Shown: positions 56,213 to 64,000 of the stretch, one piece after another
Layout: the number at the start of each line of letters is the position of its first letter
Position numbering within the stretch: the stretch's first letter is position 1
Assembly (NCBI RefSeq): GCF_002954545.1
Contig: NZ_MSCH01000003.1
Coordinates: 2,395,991-2,459,990, forward strand
DNA length: 64,000 bases
Origin: Psychrosphaera saromensis
Lineage (GTDB): Bacteria; Pseudomonadota; Gammaproteobacteria; Enterobacterales; Alteromonadaceae
Reading direction: 5' to 3'
The notes under the pieces: model-generated
Databases searched by the model: none
Seen by the model: only the letters and a program-made list of their open reading frames with translations
Told to the model about the DNA's origin: nothing
Position numbers and translations under genes: made by a program

Positions 56213-57235
56213 ATGAACGCTTCTTTAATTGAACATCTGGTTCAATCCCGTGGAATAGAATCTCAATACATAGATGCTTTGGGGCATGAACAAGTCGTCA
56301 GCCCACAGATTATAAAACAGCTTTTAGCGGCGATGGGATATCCAGTGGATGATCAAGAAGCGTTAATTAATACTGCCAATCAAGAAACTGAAAGAGCTTG
56401 GTTCACTATTGTTGAACCCGCGTCCATTGTCCGTCAGGGGCAGGGTAATGTTTTGCATTTTAAACTACCGATAGATTTTGCTAATGACGAACTAGATTTA
56501 ACCATCAGCAAAGATAATCAAATTTGTAAGAAGATAAAATTTGTTCCTATAGACCAAGAGTTATTGGGTTATTTTGATGTGCGCGATATGGAAATTCAAC
56601 ATTATGCTTTACCCGTTGAATTAGACTTACCTATTGGTTATTACCAATTAGCACTTTTTGAGCCTGGGATTGAAGAACCTCTAGGAAGTGGTACTTTGAT
56701 CATTACGCCTGAATCTTGTTATAAACATCCAACTTTAGAGCAAAACGACAAGGTGGAAACCAAAAGCCTAACACTTGCGAATGCTGAAGAAATAAATGCA
56801 ATCAAAGCGCCGCTAAACAAAGCCTTATACTGTACTGACGTTATTATTGGGCAGGCTCCCGATGAATATACTACAACGAATGTACAGGCTAATACCGTAA
56901 ATAATACAGCTGCTCAAAGCCCAATGAACCCAGCTGAACTTTATCAGCAGGGTTATCAGCCGATTATCGACTTATTCCGCTCTAACATGTCAGCTAACAA
57001 CCGATTAAAAATAAATGATGTCTTAAGCTTATTAAGGCAGTGGTGGGTACCCAAAGCTAGTGAAGTAAACCGTGTAGCTAATGAAGGCGCTTATGTGTAT
57101 TACCCATTTGACGACTTATTGGCAATATTAGCGCTTGAAAGTCAGTTAAACCAAACGGTTATCCTTGGTGGGGACTTAGCTCGTTTGCCAGAAGAAATTG
57201 CTCAGCAATTACAACAAATGGCAATTGAAGCTTAA
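56213..57235 (+). CDS. Internally shortened, catalytically degenerate MalQ-like protein
   Basis: 340 residues against about 700 for MalQ (4-alpha-glucanotransferase). The N-terminal part (LVQSRGIESQYIDALGHEQVV, LLAAMGYPVDD) is the MalQ N-domain. The end (DVLSLLRQWWVP, EGAYVYYPFDDLLAILALESQ) is the MalQ C-terminal barrel. The middle of the barrel is missing. The nucleophile motif RIDHV reads KINDV (~265), and the acid/base GEDLG reads GGDLA (~317). The frame is intact and starts after TAGGAAT. It cannot be a normal glucanotransferase; it may have a binding or regulatory role, or be a decaying gene. Confidence 0.82.
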   Translation: MNASLIEHLVQSRGIESQYIDALGHEQVVSPQIIKQLLAAMGYPVDDQEALINTANQETERAWFTIVEPASIVRQGQGNVLHFKLPIDFANDELDLTISKDNQICKKIKFVPIDQELLGYFDVRDMEIQHYALPVELDLPIGYYQLALFEPGIEEPLGSGTLIITPESCYKHPTLEQNDKVETKSLTLANAEEINAIKAPLNKALYCTDVIIGQAPDEYTTTNVQANTVNNTAAQSPMNPAELYQQGYQPIIDLFRSNMSANNRLKINDVLSLLRQWWVPKASEVNRVANEGAYVYYPFDDLLAILALESQLNQTVILGGDLARLPEEIAQQLQQMAIEA

Positions 57236-57426
57236 GTTGTTGGCTTTTACATATAAATTTTTAACTAAAACGACAAGCTGTTAATCAGCATATTCCAAGG
57301 CGGAATACATAACAATAAAGGCGTTATCGCGCTGCCTTGTGCTAATTAGATTAATAAATCTGCGCCCTTGTTCATCCAATTAGCCACATAATATAAAATT
57401 ATTACCGTTTAATTTCAGTTAACTGG

Positions 57427-57455
57427 TATGAAATTAGGCGGTAATTCTATATAAT
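57427..57455 (+). promoter_or_regulatory. Possible promoter of gnd
   Basis: A perfect -10 TATAAT at 57450-57455 with a weak -35-like TATGAA 17 bases upstream, 60 bases before the gnd start. Confidence 0.4.
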
Positions 57456-57515
57456 CCGCGCCAAAATTGCACTGTGCAATAACCATTATTATTGAAACTA
57501 AGAGAAGCTAATTCT

Positions 57516-59039
57516 ATGTCAGACAACGCTATTTTATGTGATATCGGTTTTATCGGTTTAGGAGTCATGGGTAAAAACCTAGCTCTTAATTTGGCTGACA
57601 ATGGTTATACCATTGCTGCTTTTGACTTGGATACGGAAAAGGTAGCCAGTGCAATTAATCAAGACAAGCTGGAAAGAGGCGACAAACCACAACGCATTTT
57701 TCCATGTACATCCTATACAGAATTACTCGCCAAATTAAAATCTCCTCACTTAGTTATCTTATCCGTTCCAGCAGGGCGTCCAGTTGATGATGTTTGTCAT
57801 AAACTGATTGATGCAGGCATAGAAGCTGACGATATTATTGTTGATACAGGTAACAGCCTGTGGACTGACACAGTAGAACGTGAAAAGAACTTTGAAGGTA
57901 ACTTCTTATTCTTCTCAACCGCTGTTTCTGGTGGCGAAGTTGGTGCTCGTTTTGGTGCTTCATTAATGCCAAGTGGTGACCGTTATGCTTGGACTCGTAT
58001 TGCTCCTATGTTTAAAGCAATCGCAGCAAAAGTTGACGATGCAACAGGTAAACCAATCGAACGTCATGAGCCTGGTAACCCAGTAACAGAAGGCGAACCT
58101 TGTGCCACTTATATTGGTGAAACCGGTTCAGGTCATTACGTTAAGATGGTTCACAACGGTATTGAATATGCCGATATGCAATTAATTTGTGAAGCTTACA
58201 ATATTATGCGCTCTGGCCTTAATATGAGCCCTGCAGAAATTGCCGTGATTTTTAGAAAATGGAATGAAGGTGAGTTACATTCATATTTAATTGAGATCAG
58301 TGCTGAAGTATTGGAGCATATCGATCCAGAAACAAACCTACCTTTAGTTGATATTATCTTAGATAAAGCAGGCCAAAAAGGGACTGGTTTATGGACAGCA
58401 GTTAGCTCATTGCAAATTGGCGCTCCATCACCAACGATTTCATCTGCCGTGTACTCAAGAGCATTATCAACATTAAAAGACGAGCGTATCGCTGCATCTA
58501 AGGTGCTTGCTGGTCCAGATATCTCTGAATTTAATTTAGATAAAGACGAAGTTATCGCACAGTTACACGATGCTTTATATTGTTCAAAAATCTGTGCTTA
58601 TGCTCAAGGCTTTCAGCTAATGAGTATGGCTGGCAAAGAACACGGTTGGAACTTAGATTTTGCTGGCATTGCTAAAATTTGGCGTGCAGGTTGTATCATC
58701 CGCGCTGTATTTTTACAGTCAATTACCAAAGCGTATGAGCGTGACGAAGAGTTATCTAACTTATTAGTTGACCCATTCTTTGCCGAGCAAATTGCTAAAT
58801 ACCAAACAAACTGGCGTCGTACTATCGCTAATTCGTCATTAATAGGAATTCCTATTGGTGCGTTCTCGTCAGCTTTGGCGTACTACGATTCATACCGTAG
58901 CGAAATACTGCCAGCTAACCTATTACAAGGTCAGCGCGACTTCTTTGGTGCACATACATTTGCTCGTACTGACAAAGCCGACGGTAAGATGTACCACGTT
59001 GAGTGGAGTCAACCGAACCGTCCGATCGTTAAGGTATAA
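57516..59039 (+). CDS. gnd: 6-phosphogluconate dehydrogenase, decarboxylating
   Basis: 507 residues from ATG 57516 (GAGAAG upstream). Converts 6-phosphogluconate to ribulose-5-phosphate with NADP+. GFIGLGVMGKNLALNLADNG is the nucleotide site and SGGEVGARFGASLMP the substrate loop; KMVHNGIEY holds the catalytic Lys. It competes with Edd for 6-phosphogluconate. Confidence 0.96.
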   Translation: MSDNAILCDIGFIGLGVMGKNLALNLADNGYTIAAFDLDTEKVASAINQDKLERGDKPQRIFPCTSYTELLAKLKSPHLVILSVPAGRPVDDVCHKLIDAGIEADDIIVDTGNSLWTDTVEREKNFEGNFLFFSTAVSGGEVGARFGASLMPSGDRYAWTRIAPMFKAIAAKVDDATGKPIERHEPGNPVTEGEPCATYIGETGSGHYVKMVHNGIEYADMQLICEAYNIMRSGLNMSPAEIAVIFRKWNEGELHSYLIEISAEVLEHIDPETNLPLVDIILDKAGQKGTGLWTAVSSLQIGAPSPTISSAVYSRALSTLKDERIAASKVLAGPDISEFNLDKDEVIAQLHDALYCSKICAYAQGFQLMSMAGKEHGWNLDFAGIAKIWRAGCIIRAVFLQSITKAYERDEELSNLLVDPFFAEQIAKYQTNWRRTIANSSLIGIPIGAFSSALAYYDSYRSEILPANLLQGQRDFFGAHTFARTDKADGKMYHVEWSQPNRPIVKV

Positions 59040-59088
59040 GCTAAACACAGTCTGGTTATTATTATTGAATTAGTAGTAACTTGCTGAG

Positions 59089-59117
59089 GAAAACCATATC
59101 AATAGATATGGTTTTTT
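59089..59117 (+). terminator. Terminator after gnd
   Basis: Stem AAAACCATATC/GATATGGTTTT with a 4-base loop, then T-run. Confidence 0.88.
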
Positions 59118-59308
59118 TATGTCTGTGGTTTATCAAAGTCTCTTATAAAACACACGTTTGTAATGTTAATGTAGATCAATTGTATTAAGTACAAACGGAT
59201 ATTGATATAAAGTGGCTAACTTAATAGAAATACCAAGCAATTAAATTGCCTCAATATTTTCAGCACATCGATATCCAAATAAAATAATTAAACCGAGAGC
59301 TAAAGCGA

Positions 59309-59713
59309 ATGACAAAATCAATAGACAAAATAGTGAAAACAGAAGCGCAGTGGCAGTCATTACTTGATGATGAAACTTACAGAGTAACCAGACTCAAAGG
59401 CACTGAACATCCATACACAGGTAAGTATTTAGAACATAACGAACAAGGTAAATATGCCTGTGTTTGTTGTGGTTCTGAATTATTTAACTCAGAACAAAAA
59501 TTTGATTCTCATTGCGGTTGGCCTTCATTTGATCAAAGCATAGAAGGTGCTGTCGATTATCATAAAGATTCAACACTAGGGATGATTAGAGTTGAGATCA
59601 CTTGTGCTAACTGTGATGCACATTTAGGTCACATATTTGAAGATGGACCAACAGAAACTGGTAATCGTTACTGTGTTAATTCAGTGTCACTTACATTTGG
59701 CGGCGAGAAATAA
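59309..59713 (+). CDS. msrB: Peptide-methionine (R)-S-oxide reductase
   Basis: 134 residues. Repairs methionine-R-sulfoxide in proteins. Zinc-binding CVCC and CANC pairs, SHCGWPSFD, and RYCVNSVSL with the catalytic Cys (~123). The gap 59714-60014 after it holds no gene; a palindrome TGTAATATTACA at 59889-59900 resembles HexR half-sites without the 3-base spacer. Confidence 0.96.
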   Translation: MTKSIDKIVKTEAQWQSLLDDETYRVTRLKGTEHPYTGKYLEHNEQGKYACVCCGSELFNSEQKFDSHCGWPSFDQSIEGAVDYHKDSTLGMIRVEITCANCDAHLGHIFEDGPTETGNRYCVNSVSLTFGGEK

Positions 59714-60014
59714 CAAATGCCTTAGCTTTTGGTGTTAATGCTAAAAAATAAATAACCACCTGTTTTTAAACGGCTTTAAGCGTTAAAGGTCTTTTCTGTA
59801 TGGTTTTTGATGTTACTTTTCTTGTTCGTAAGAAATGACTTATGACGCTAGTTATTTTTAACTATAATTAATTTATGTAACTAAACTTGTAATATTACAT
59901 TTAAACTTACGAAATAATAATTTACAATGCATCCGCACTTGAGGCTTACGCATGGTCGTTAGCCTTCTTTAGTGAATCATTTTTGTGAATTAAATTATTA
60001 TAAAGGCAGATGTA

Positions 60015-61463
60015 ATGACGTTAACTCCTGAACAGGCTTATCAGAAAAGTTGGTTAGAAAGACAAGAATTTGCAGACCGCATGCAACCATTAATCGGTAT
60101 GTTGTACCGTGGCCGCGGTATTGAAATTTGTATTTATGGCCGTCCATTAGTTTCCGCATCTGCTATTGAAATCATCAAAGCCCATAAAACCGTCACTAAG
60201 TATGAAAAAACCAAACTTAGAGTACGCGAAAGTTACGAATTCTTAGAGATCCTTTCTGGTTTAAATTTAAACCCAGCAAAAATAGATTTAGGAAAATTAG
60301 CCTTTGGTTACATTTATAAAGATAAAGGCAAAGGACTTTCAAAAGAAGACTATTTAAAACAGGAGCTAGCCGACATCTTAGACCAAGACGGACACCCCGA
60401 GCCGCAAGATGTTGTGCTATATGGTTTTGGCCGAATAGGGCGTTTATTAGCGCGTTTATTAATTGAACGTAACGGACCCAATGCAACATTACGCTTACGC
60501 GCAATTGTGGTTCGTGGCGGTAAAGACGGTGACTTAGAAAAACGCGCCAGTTTATTACGCCGTGATTCAGTTCATGGGCCATTTAACGGCAGTATCACTG
60601 TCGATAAAAAAGCCAATGTTATAAAAGCCAACGGTTCATACATTCAAGTAATTTACGCTGACTCACCAGATAGTATTGATTACACAGATTACGGTATTAA
60701 CAACGCATTAATTGTTGATAACACTGGTATTTGGAAAGATGAAGAAGGCCTTGGATTACACTTAAAATCTAAAGGCGCAGCCAAAGTGTTGTTAACGGCA
60801 CCTGCTGGCGGAAAAATTAAAAATATTGTTTATGGTGTTAATCACTCAGATATCAAACAAGACGACAAAATTGTGTGTGCGGCAAGTTGTACTACAAATG
60901 CCATTACACCAATATTAAAAGCCATTAATGATGAATATGGCATTGATAATGGTCATGTTGAAACGGTTCACTCTTATACCAACGACCAAAACTTAATTGA
61001 TAATTTCCACAAAGGTGAACGCCGAGGCCGTGCTGCGGCACTTAACTTAGTATTAACCTCAACCGGCGCAGCAAAAGCGGTATCTAAAGCATTGCCTGAG
61101 CTCGAAGGTAAATTAACGGGTAACGCTATTCGTGTTCCTACGCCAAATGTATCAATGGCGATTATGAATTTAAACTTAGAAAAAGCCACGTCAGAAGATG
61201 AGTTGAATAAGTTTTTACTAGACGTTGCTTTGCACTCAGAACTTAGAGACCAAGTTGATTACACCAGTTCAACCGAGATTGTATCTACGGATTTAGTGGG
61301 CAACCGATATGCAGGTATTGTTGATTCAAGAGCAACCATAGTACAAGACAACCGCGCTGTATTGTATGTATGGTATGACAATGAATTTGGCTATAGCTGT
61401 CAGGTTGTTCGTGTTATGCAAGAAATGGCTGGGATTAAATACCCATCATTACCAACGGCTTAA
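60015..61463 (+). CDS. Glyceraldehyde-3-phosphate dehydrogenase, long form
   Basis: 482 residues: a helical N-terminal extension of about 130 residues (MTLTPEQAYQKSWLERQEF, GRGIEICIYGRPLVSAS), then a GAPDH body with VVLYGFGRIGRLLARLL, CAASCTTNAITP (catalytic Cys ~293) and VWYDNEFGYSCQVVR. This long form is widespread beside a normal GapA in marine gammaproteobacteria. It may work in the gluconeogenic direction, but that is not shown here. Confidence 0.92.
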   Translation: MTLTPEQAYQKSWLERQEFADRMQPLIGMLYRGRGIEICIYGRPLVSASAIEIIKAHKTVTKYEKTKLRVRESYEFLEILSGLNLNPAKIDLGKLAFGYIYKDKGKGLSKEDYLKQELADILDQDGHPEPQDVVLYGFGRIGRLLARLLIERNGPNATLRLRAIVVRGGKDGDLEKRASLLRRDSVHGPFNGSITVDKKANVIKANGSYIQVIYADSPDSIDYTDYGINNALIVDNTGIWKDEEGLGLHLKSKGAAKVLLTAPAGGKIKNIVYGVNHSDIKQDDKIVCAASCTTNAITPILKAINDEYGIDNGHVETVHSYTNDQNLIDNFHKGERRGRAAALNLVLTSTGAAKAVSKALPELEGKLTGNAIRVPTPNVSMAIMNLNLEKATSEDELNKFLLDVALHSELRDQVDYTSSTEIVSTDLVGNRYAGIVDSRATIVQDNRAVLYVWYDNEFGYSCQVVRVMQEMAGIKYPSLPTA

Positions 61464-61519
61464 CTAATTTATATCGCTGATATCTATAGATAAAGGCGTA
61501 AATATTTATCCGTCACAAT

Positions 61520-61546
61520 AAAGCCACGTTTTAGTGGCTTTTTTTA
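61520..61546 (+). terminator. Terminator after long GAPDH
   Basis: Stem AAAGCCAC/GTGGCTTT with a 6-base loop, then T-run. Confidence 0.87.
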
Positions 61547-61695
61547 TTTTCATTTTAATTATCCTGTCTGGTTCTAGAATGTGTTTTCGCTAAAATTTTT
61601 TAACAGATTGGGTTAATTTTAATGAATTGAAACGGCAATTAAGATACCGTTAACACCTAATCAAAAAAATCACTCAAAATGGATCGTTAGATTAA

Positions 61696-63723
61696 ATGTT
61701 TAGTTCAGTATTTAGCTCAGTAAAGCCCAATTCTATAATCTTATTCTCACTACTTATTAGTCAGTCTTCTTTCATCGCTCAGGCTGCAACTAAAGCTCAA
61801 GCTGAAACTAAAAAAGCAAAAATAGAAACCGCTTCAGAATCAATTTTCCAACAGCCTGATTATGTTTTTGATCAACAAAAAATACAAAGTTACGGTGCAT
61901 CTAATCTTTATAGTTTATTGAATTATCTCCCAGGTTTTCAGAATGTGATTGGCGAAAACGTGTCTGCTCATAGTCAGTTGCAAGTAAGAGGCGTCAATGC
62001 AGAGGACGGTTATCTGGTATTAATGATTGATGGTATTCAAATCAATAGCTTACTGTTTAATGATGTACAAATGTCATCACCATATTTCAACTTATCTTTG
62101 GCCGAACGCGTTGATGTCTATACAGGGCCTAATGCGGTTAAATTTGGTAATAATGCAGCATTAGCCGTTATTAATGTGATCACCAAAAAATCGAATTACG
62201 TGTTGTTGGAAGCCGGACAAAGTGAACATAAAAAAGGCATAGCTAGTTTATTCAGAAAAACTCGATTTGGTCAGTTCTCATTTTTCATTGCCGAGAGTCA
62301 AGGCGATGGTGGGAAATATTCAGCAAGCAATATTCCAACGTCTAGTTATTTGGACGACAAAGATCATATTAATCAACCTTATGTACACGACCAGCTTAGT
62401 GCCAGTTGGCAGCTTGGTAACTATGCGCTGAGTTATTACGAAGAGCAACATGAACAAAATGGCTTTTTAAGTAATCAAAATTATCATCCAGATAATCATT
62501 TTGAATCAAGAACTCGATTTTTATCGAATCAACTACATGGTCAACCTCATAAAAAGATCAGCTATAAAACTGACTTATCCTATACCGATCAAGAAGTTAA
62601 ATATGTTGGTTTAGTAAGAGAAGGGGGGATCCGTCCTTTCTCAGAAGATTATTGGTTTGGACCTAATTGGGCTTCAAATAAACTTGAATTCAACATATCT
62701 ACACTTTATGCCTGGTCTGAATGGTTAAGTTTTGAGTTTGGCGGACAGTGGCAACGACAAGAACAAGATAAAGCGGGGGTGATTACATCGCATTTAAGCC
62801 CAGACTTGCAAAATAGTTTACCCTTAGATAGATATCACTTTGACGAATTACAATCAGTATCTGATTTTGGTCAATCCTCTAGTCTATTACAAGAGATAGA
62901 AAGCCATGGTTTATTTTCCAATGTGAATTGGAAGATGACGGGTGTAGATACCTTATCTGCAGGTGTAAGATTAGAACGCAATCATAGTTTTTCTGATGAT
63001 ATTTCAATGCAGTTTAATTATAAACGCAGCTTAAATACCAACAGCTCTTTTACGGTTGAGTATTCAGAAGGTTTCCGTTCCCCAACATTTACTGAGTTAT
63101 TCTCTAAAGAACTTTCCTATTATGGTAATCCTTCTTTAACACCAGAAAAAATTCGTTCATTTGAAGTAGGTTACTCTTATATTGCTCAAACTTGGAATGT
63201 GGATGTAACGTCATTTTACCAAGAACAAACCGATATCATTGCATTAACTGACTTTGACACTGGTTTTAGACGTTTATACAGTAACCTTGAAGACCAAGAA
63301 ATGTTTGGAATAGAAACTCAAGCCGATTATAAAATGAATCAAAATTGGAAACTCGCTGGTACGTTAACGCATTATTTAACCGACACTGAAAACAACGAGT
63401 TTACGACGTTTGGTTCTTTGAGTTTACTTGGTGAACTTGGCCGTTTAAATGTGGGGTTTAATACTATATTGCGCTCTGGCGTTGAAGTTGATTTATCAGG
63501 GGAGACTAGCAGTAATGAGCAAGTGGTCTTTGATGAAAACCCAACGGTATTAGTTAATGCGATAATTAACTATAAACTAGGGCGAAGTATTTTATTCTCA
63601 TTTAAAATTGAAAATGCCTTTGAACGAGATCATAAGGTTTACGACTCTAGCCAAACGTTAAATCAATACTATGTAGCTCAGCAAAAACAATTTGCGTCGT
63701 TCAGTTTAAGTTATGAATTTTAA
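61696..63723 (+). CDS. TonB-dependent outer-membrane receptor
   Basis: 675 residues with a signal peptide (IILFSLLISQSSFIAQA). Plug domain: IQSYGASNLYSLLNYLPGFQ, LQVRGVNAEDGYLVLMIDGIQ, ERVDVYTGPNAVKFGNNA. Then a beta-barrel ending in the aromatic FASFSLSYEF. EYSEGFRSPTFTELF is the usual barrel motif. Substrate unknown; no siderophore or metal genes are near. Confidence 0.93.
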   Translation: MFSSVFSSVKPNSIILFSLLISQSSFIAQAATKAQAETKKAKIETASESIFQQPDYVFDQQKIQSYGASNLYSLLNYLPGFQNVIGENVSAHSQLQVRGVNAEDGYLVLMIDGIQINSLLFNDVQMSSPYFNLSLAERVDVYTGPNAVKFGNNAALAVINVITKKSNYVLLEAGQSEHKKGIASLFRKTRFGQFSFFIAESQGDGGKYSASNIPTSSYLDDKDHINQPYVHDQLSASWQLGNYALSYYEEQHEQNGFLSNQNYHPDNHFESRTRFLSNQLHGQPHKKISYKTDLSYTDQEVKYVGLVREGGIRPFSEDYWFGPNWASNKLEFNISTLYAWSEWLSFEFGGQWQRQEQDKAGVITSHLSPDLQNSLPLDRYHFDELQSVSDFGQSSSLLQEIESHGLFSNVNWKMTGVDTLSAGVRLERNHSFSDDISMQFNYKRSLNTNSSFTVEYSEGFRSPTFTELFSKELSYYGNPSLTPEKIRSFEVGYSYIAQTWNVDVTSFYQEQTDIIALTDFDTGFRRLYSNLEDQEMFGIETQADYKMNQNWKLAGTLTHYLTDTENNEFTTFGSLSLLGELGRLNVGFNTILRSGVEVDLSGETSSNEQVVFDENPTVLVNAIINYKLGRSILFSFKIENAFERDHKVYDSSQTLNQYYVAQQKQFASFSLSYEF

Positions 63724-63841
63724 TCCTGCTTAATAAACAGAAGTTGGAAAGTAATCTCAGGCTTTTCAGGTCTACTAAAGACAATGCACTTTTATAACGT
63801 AAGAGTGCACTTTAATTATACCAAGGGCAGCAGTTGTATTT

Positions 63842-64000
63842 ATGTTAAAAAATTTAACCACCCAAGCACTGGTGTTTGTCGCAATATTTATGGCGATCAC
63901 TTGGTTCCAAGAGTCTAGTTTATTATCAACGTCAGGCGATACTAAAGCACCTGACTTTGAATTACTTGATACTAATGGCAATCAAACAAGCCTGGCGTCA
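63842..64000 (+). CDS. TlpA/ResA-like redoxin, 3' truncated by window
   Basis: The frame is open from ATG 63842 to the window end (53 codons). A TM segment or signal (ALVFVAIFMAITWFQ) then KAPDFELLDTNGNQTSL, the usual opening of AhpC/TlpA-type thioredoxin domains. The CxxC site would lie beyond the window. Confidence 0.72.
   Translation, partial: MLKNLTTQALVFVAIFMAITWFQESSLLSTSGDTKAPDFELLDTNGNQTSLAS

Noticed and set aside
59889-59900. HexR operator before the long GAPDH gene
   Set aside because: TGTAATATTACA lacks the three-base spacer of the other sites; kept only as a remark.

Overview
The window comes from an AT-rich marine gammaproteobacterium, most likely an alteromonad (Colwelliaceae or Thalassotalea type). 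This is inferred from the gene order lrp-ftsK-lolA-rarA-crcB-serS, a complete Entner-Doudoroff operon beside hexR and pyk, the long 482-residue GAPDH variant, and small families typical of marine gammaproteobacteria (DUF2999, DUF3301, DUF6172, NrtS). No ribosomal RNA, tRNA or CRISPR array was seen.

Layout. 1-4.4 kb: the 3' part of a three-gene SMC/condensin-like (MukBEF/MksBEF-type) operon, then a DUF2999 gene. 4.4-5.6 kb: heptamer-repeat DNA around an rsuA-type pseudouridine synthase. 5.55-6.79 kb: a complete IS3-family element sitting directly on the broken edge of an integron array. 6.8-16.2 kb: integron cassette array 1, all attC sites in + orientation, without an integrase, and decaying at its far end. 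16.6-23.4 kb: a large RCC1-repeat lipoprotein, an M23 peptidase, a histidine phosphatase, NrtS and a chemotaxis receptor. 23.6-29.9 kb: an LLM oxidoreductase, a YghU-type glutathione transferase, a 2OG-Fe(II) oxygenase, DUF6172, and alanine dehydrogenase divergent from lrp. 30-36.6 kb: ftsK-lolA-rarA-crcB-serS. 37.2-45.7 kb: central carbon genes, with pyk and hexR on the minus strand and zwf-pgl-edd-glk-eda on the plus strand; HexR-type palindromes lie before pyk, zwf and gapA. 45.7-52.5 kb: a second integron, with a 3'-truncated integrase gene, an intact LexA box, an attI region and array 2. 52.7-61.5 kb: benE, a hexose-6-phosphate mutarotase, gapA, a degenerate MalQ-like gene, gnd, msrB and the long GAPDH. 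61.7-64 kb: a TonB-dependent receptor and the start of a redoxin gene.

The two integron arrays are the most informative part. They lie about 30 kb apart in the same orientation and share three main attC families, one 458-bp cassette that looks base-for-base identical, and a 146-bp palindromic ORF-less element. In both arrays that element sits exactly at the GTT crossover of an attC site. Neither array has a complete integrase here: array 2's IntI lacks its C-terminal catalytic half, and array 1 is cut by the IS. Cassette products are mostly small membrane proteins, lipoproteins and secreted proteins of unknown function. Recognisable ones are a secreted RraB-like protein, a YggL-like protein, DUF4262, DUF2007, DUF218 and a reverse-oriented ParDE-type toxin-antitoxin pair.

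The core genes form a glucose-use module. Glk phosphorylates glucose; Zwf, Pgl, Edd and Eda convert glucose-6-phosphate to pyruvate and glyceraldehyde-3-phosphate; GapA and Pyk carry on downstream; Gnd draws off 6-phosphogluconate. HexR probably ties these transcription units together.
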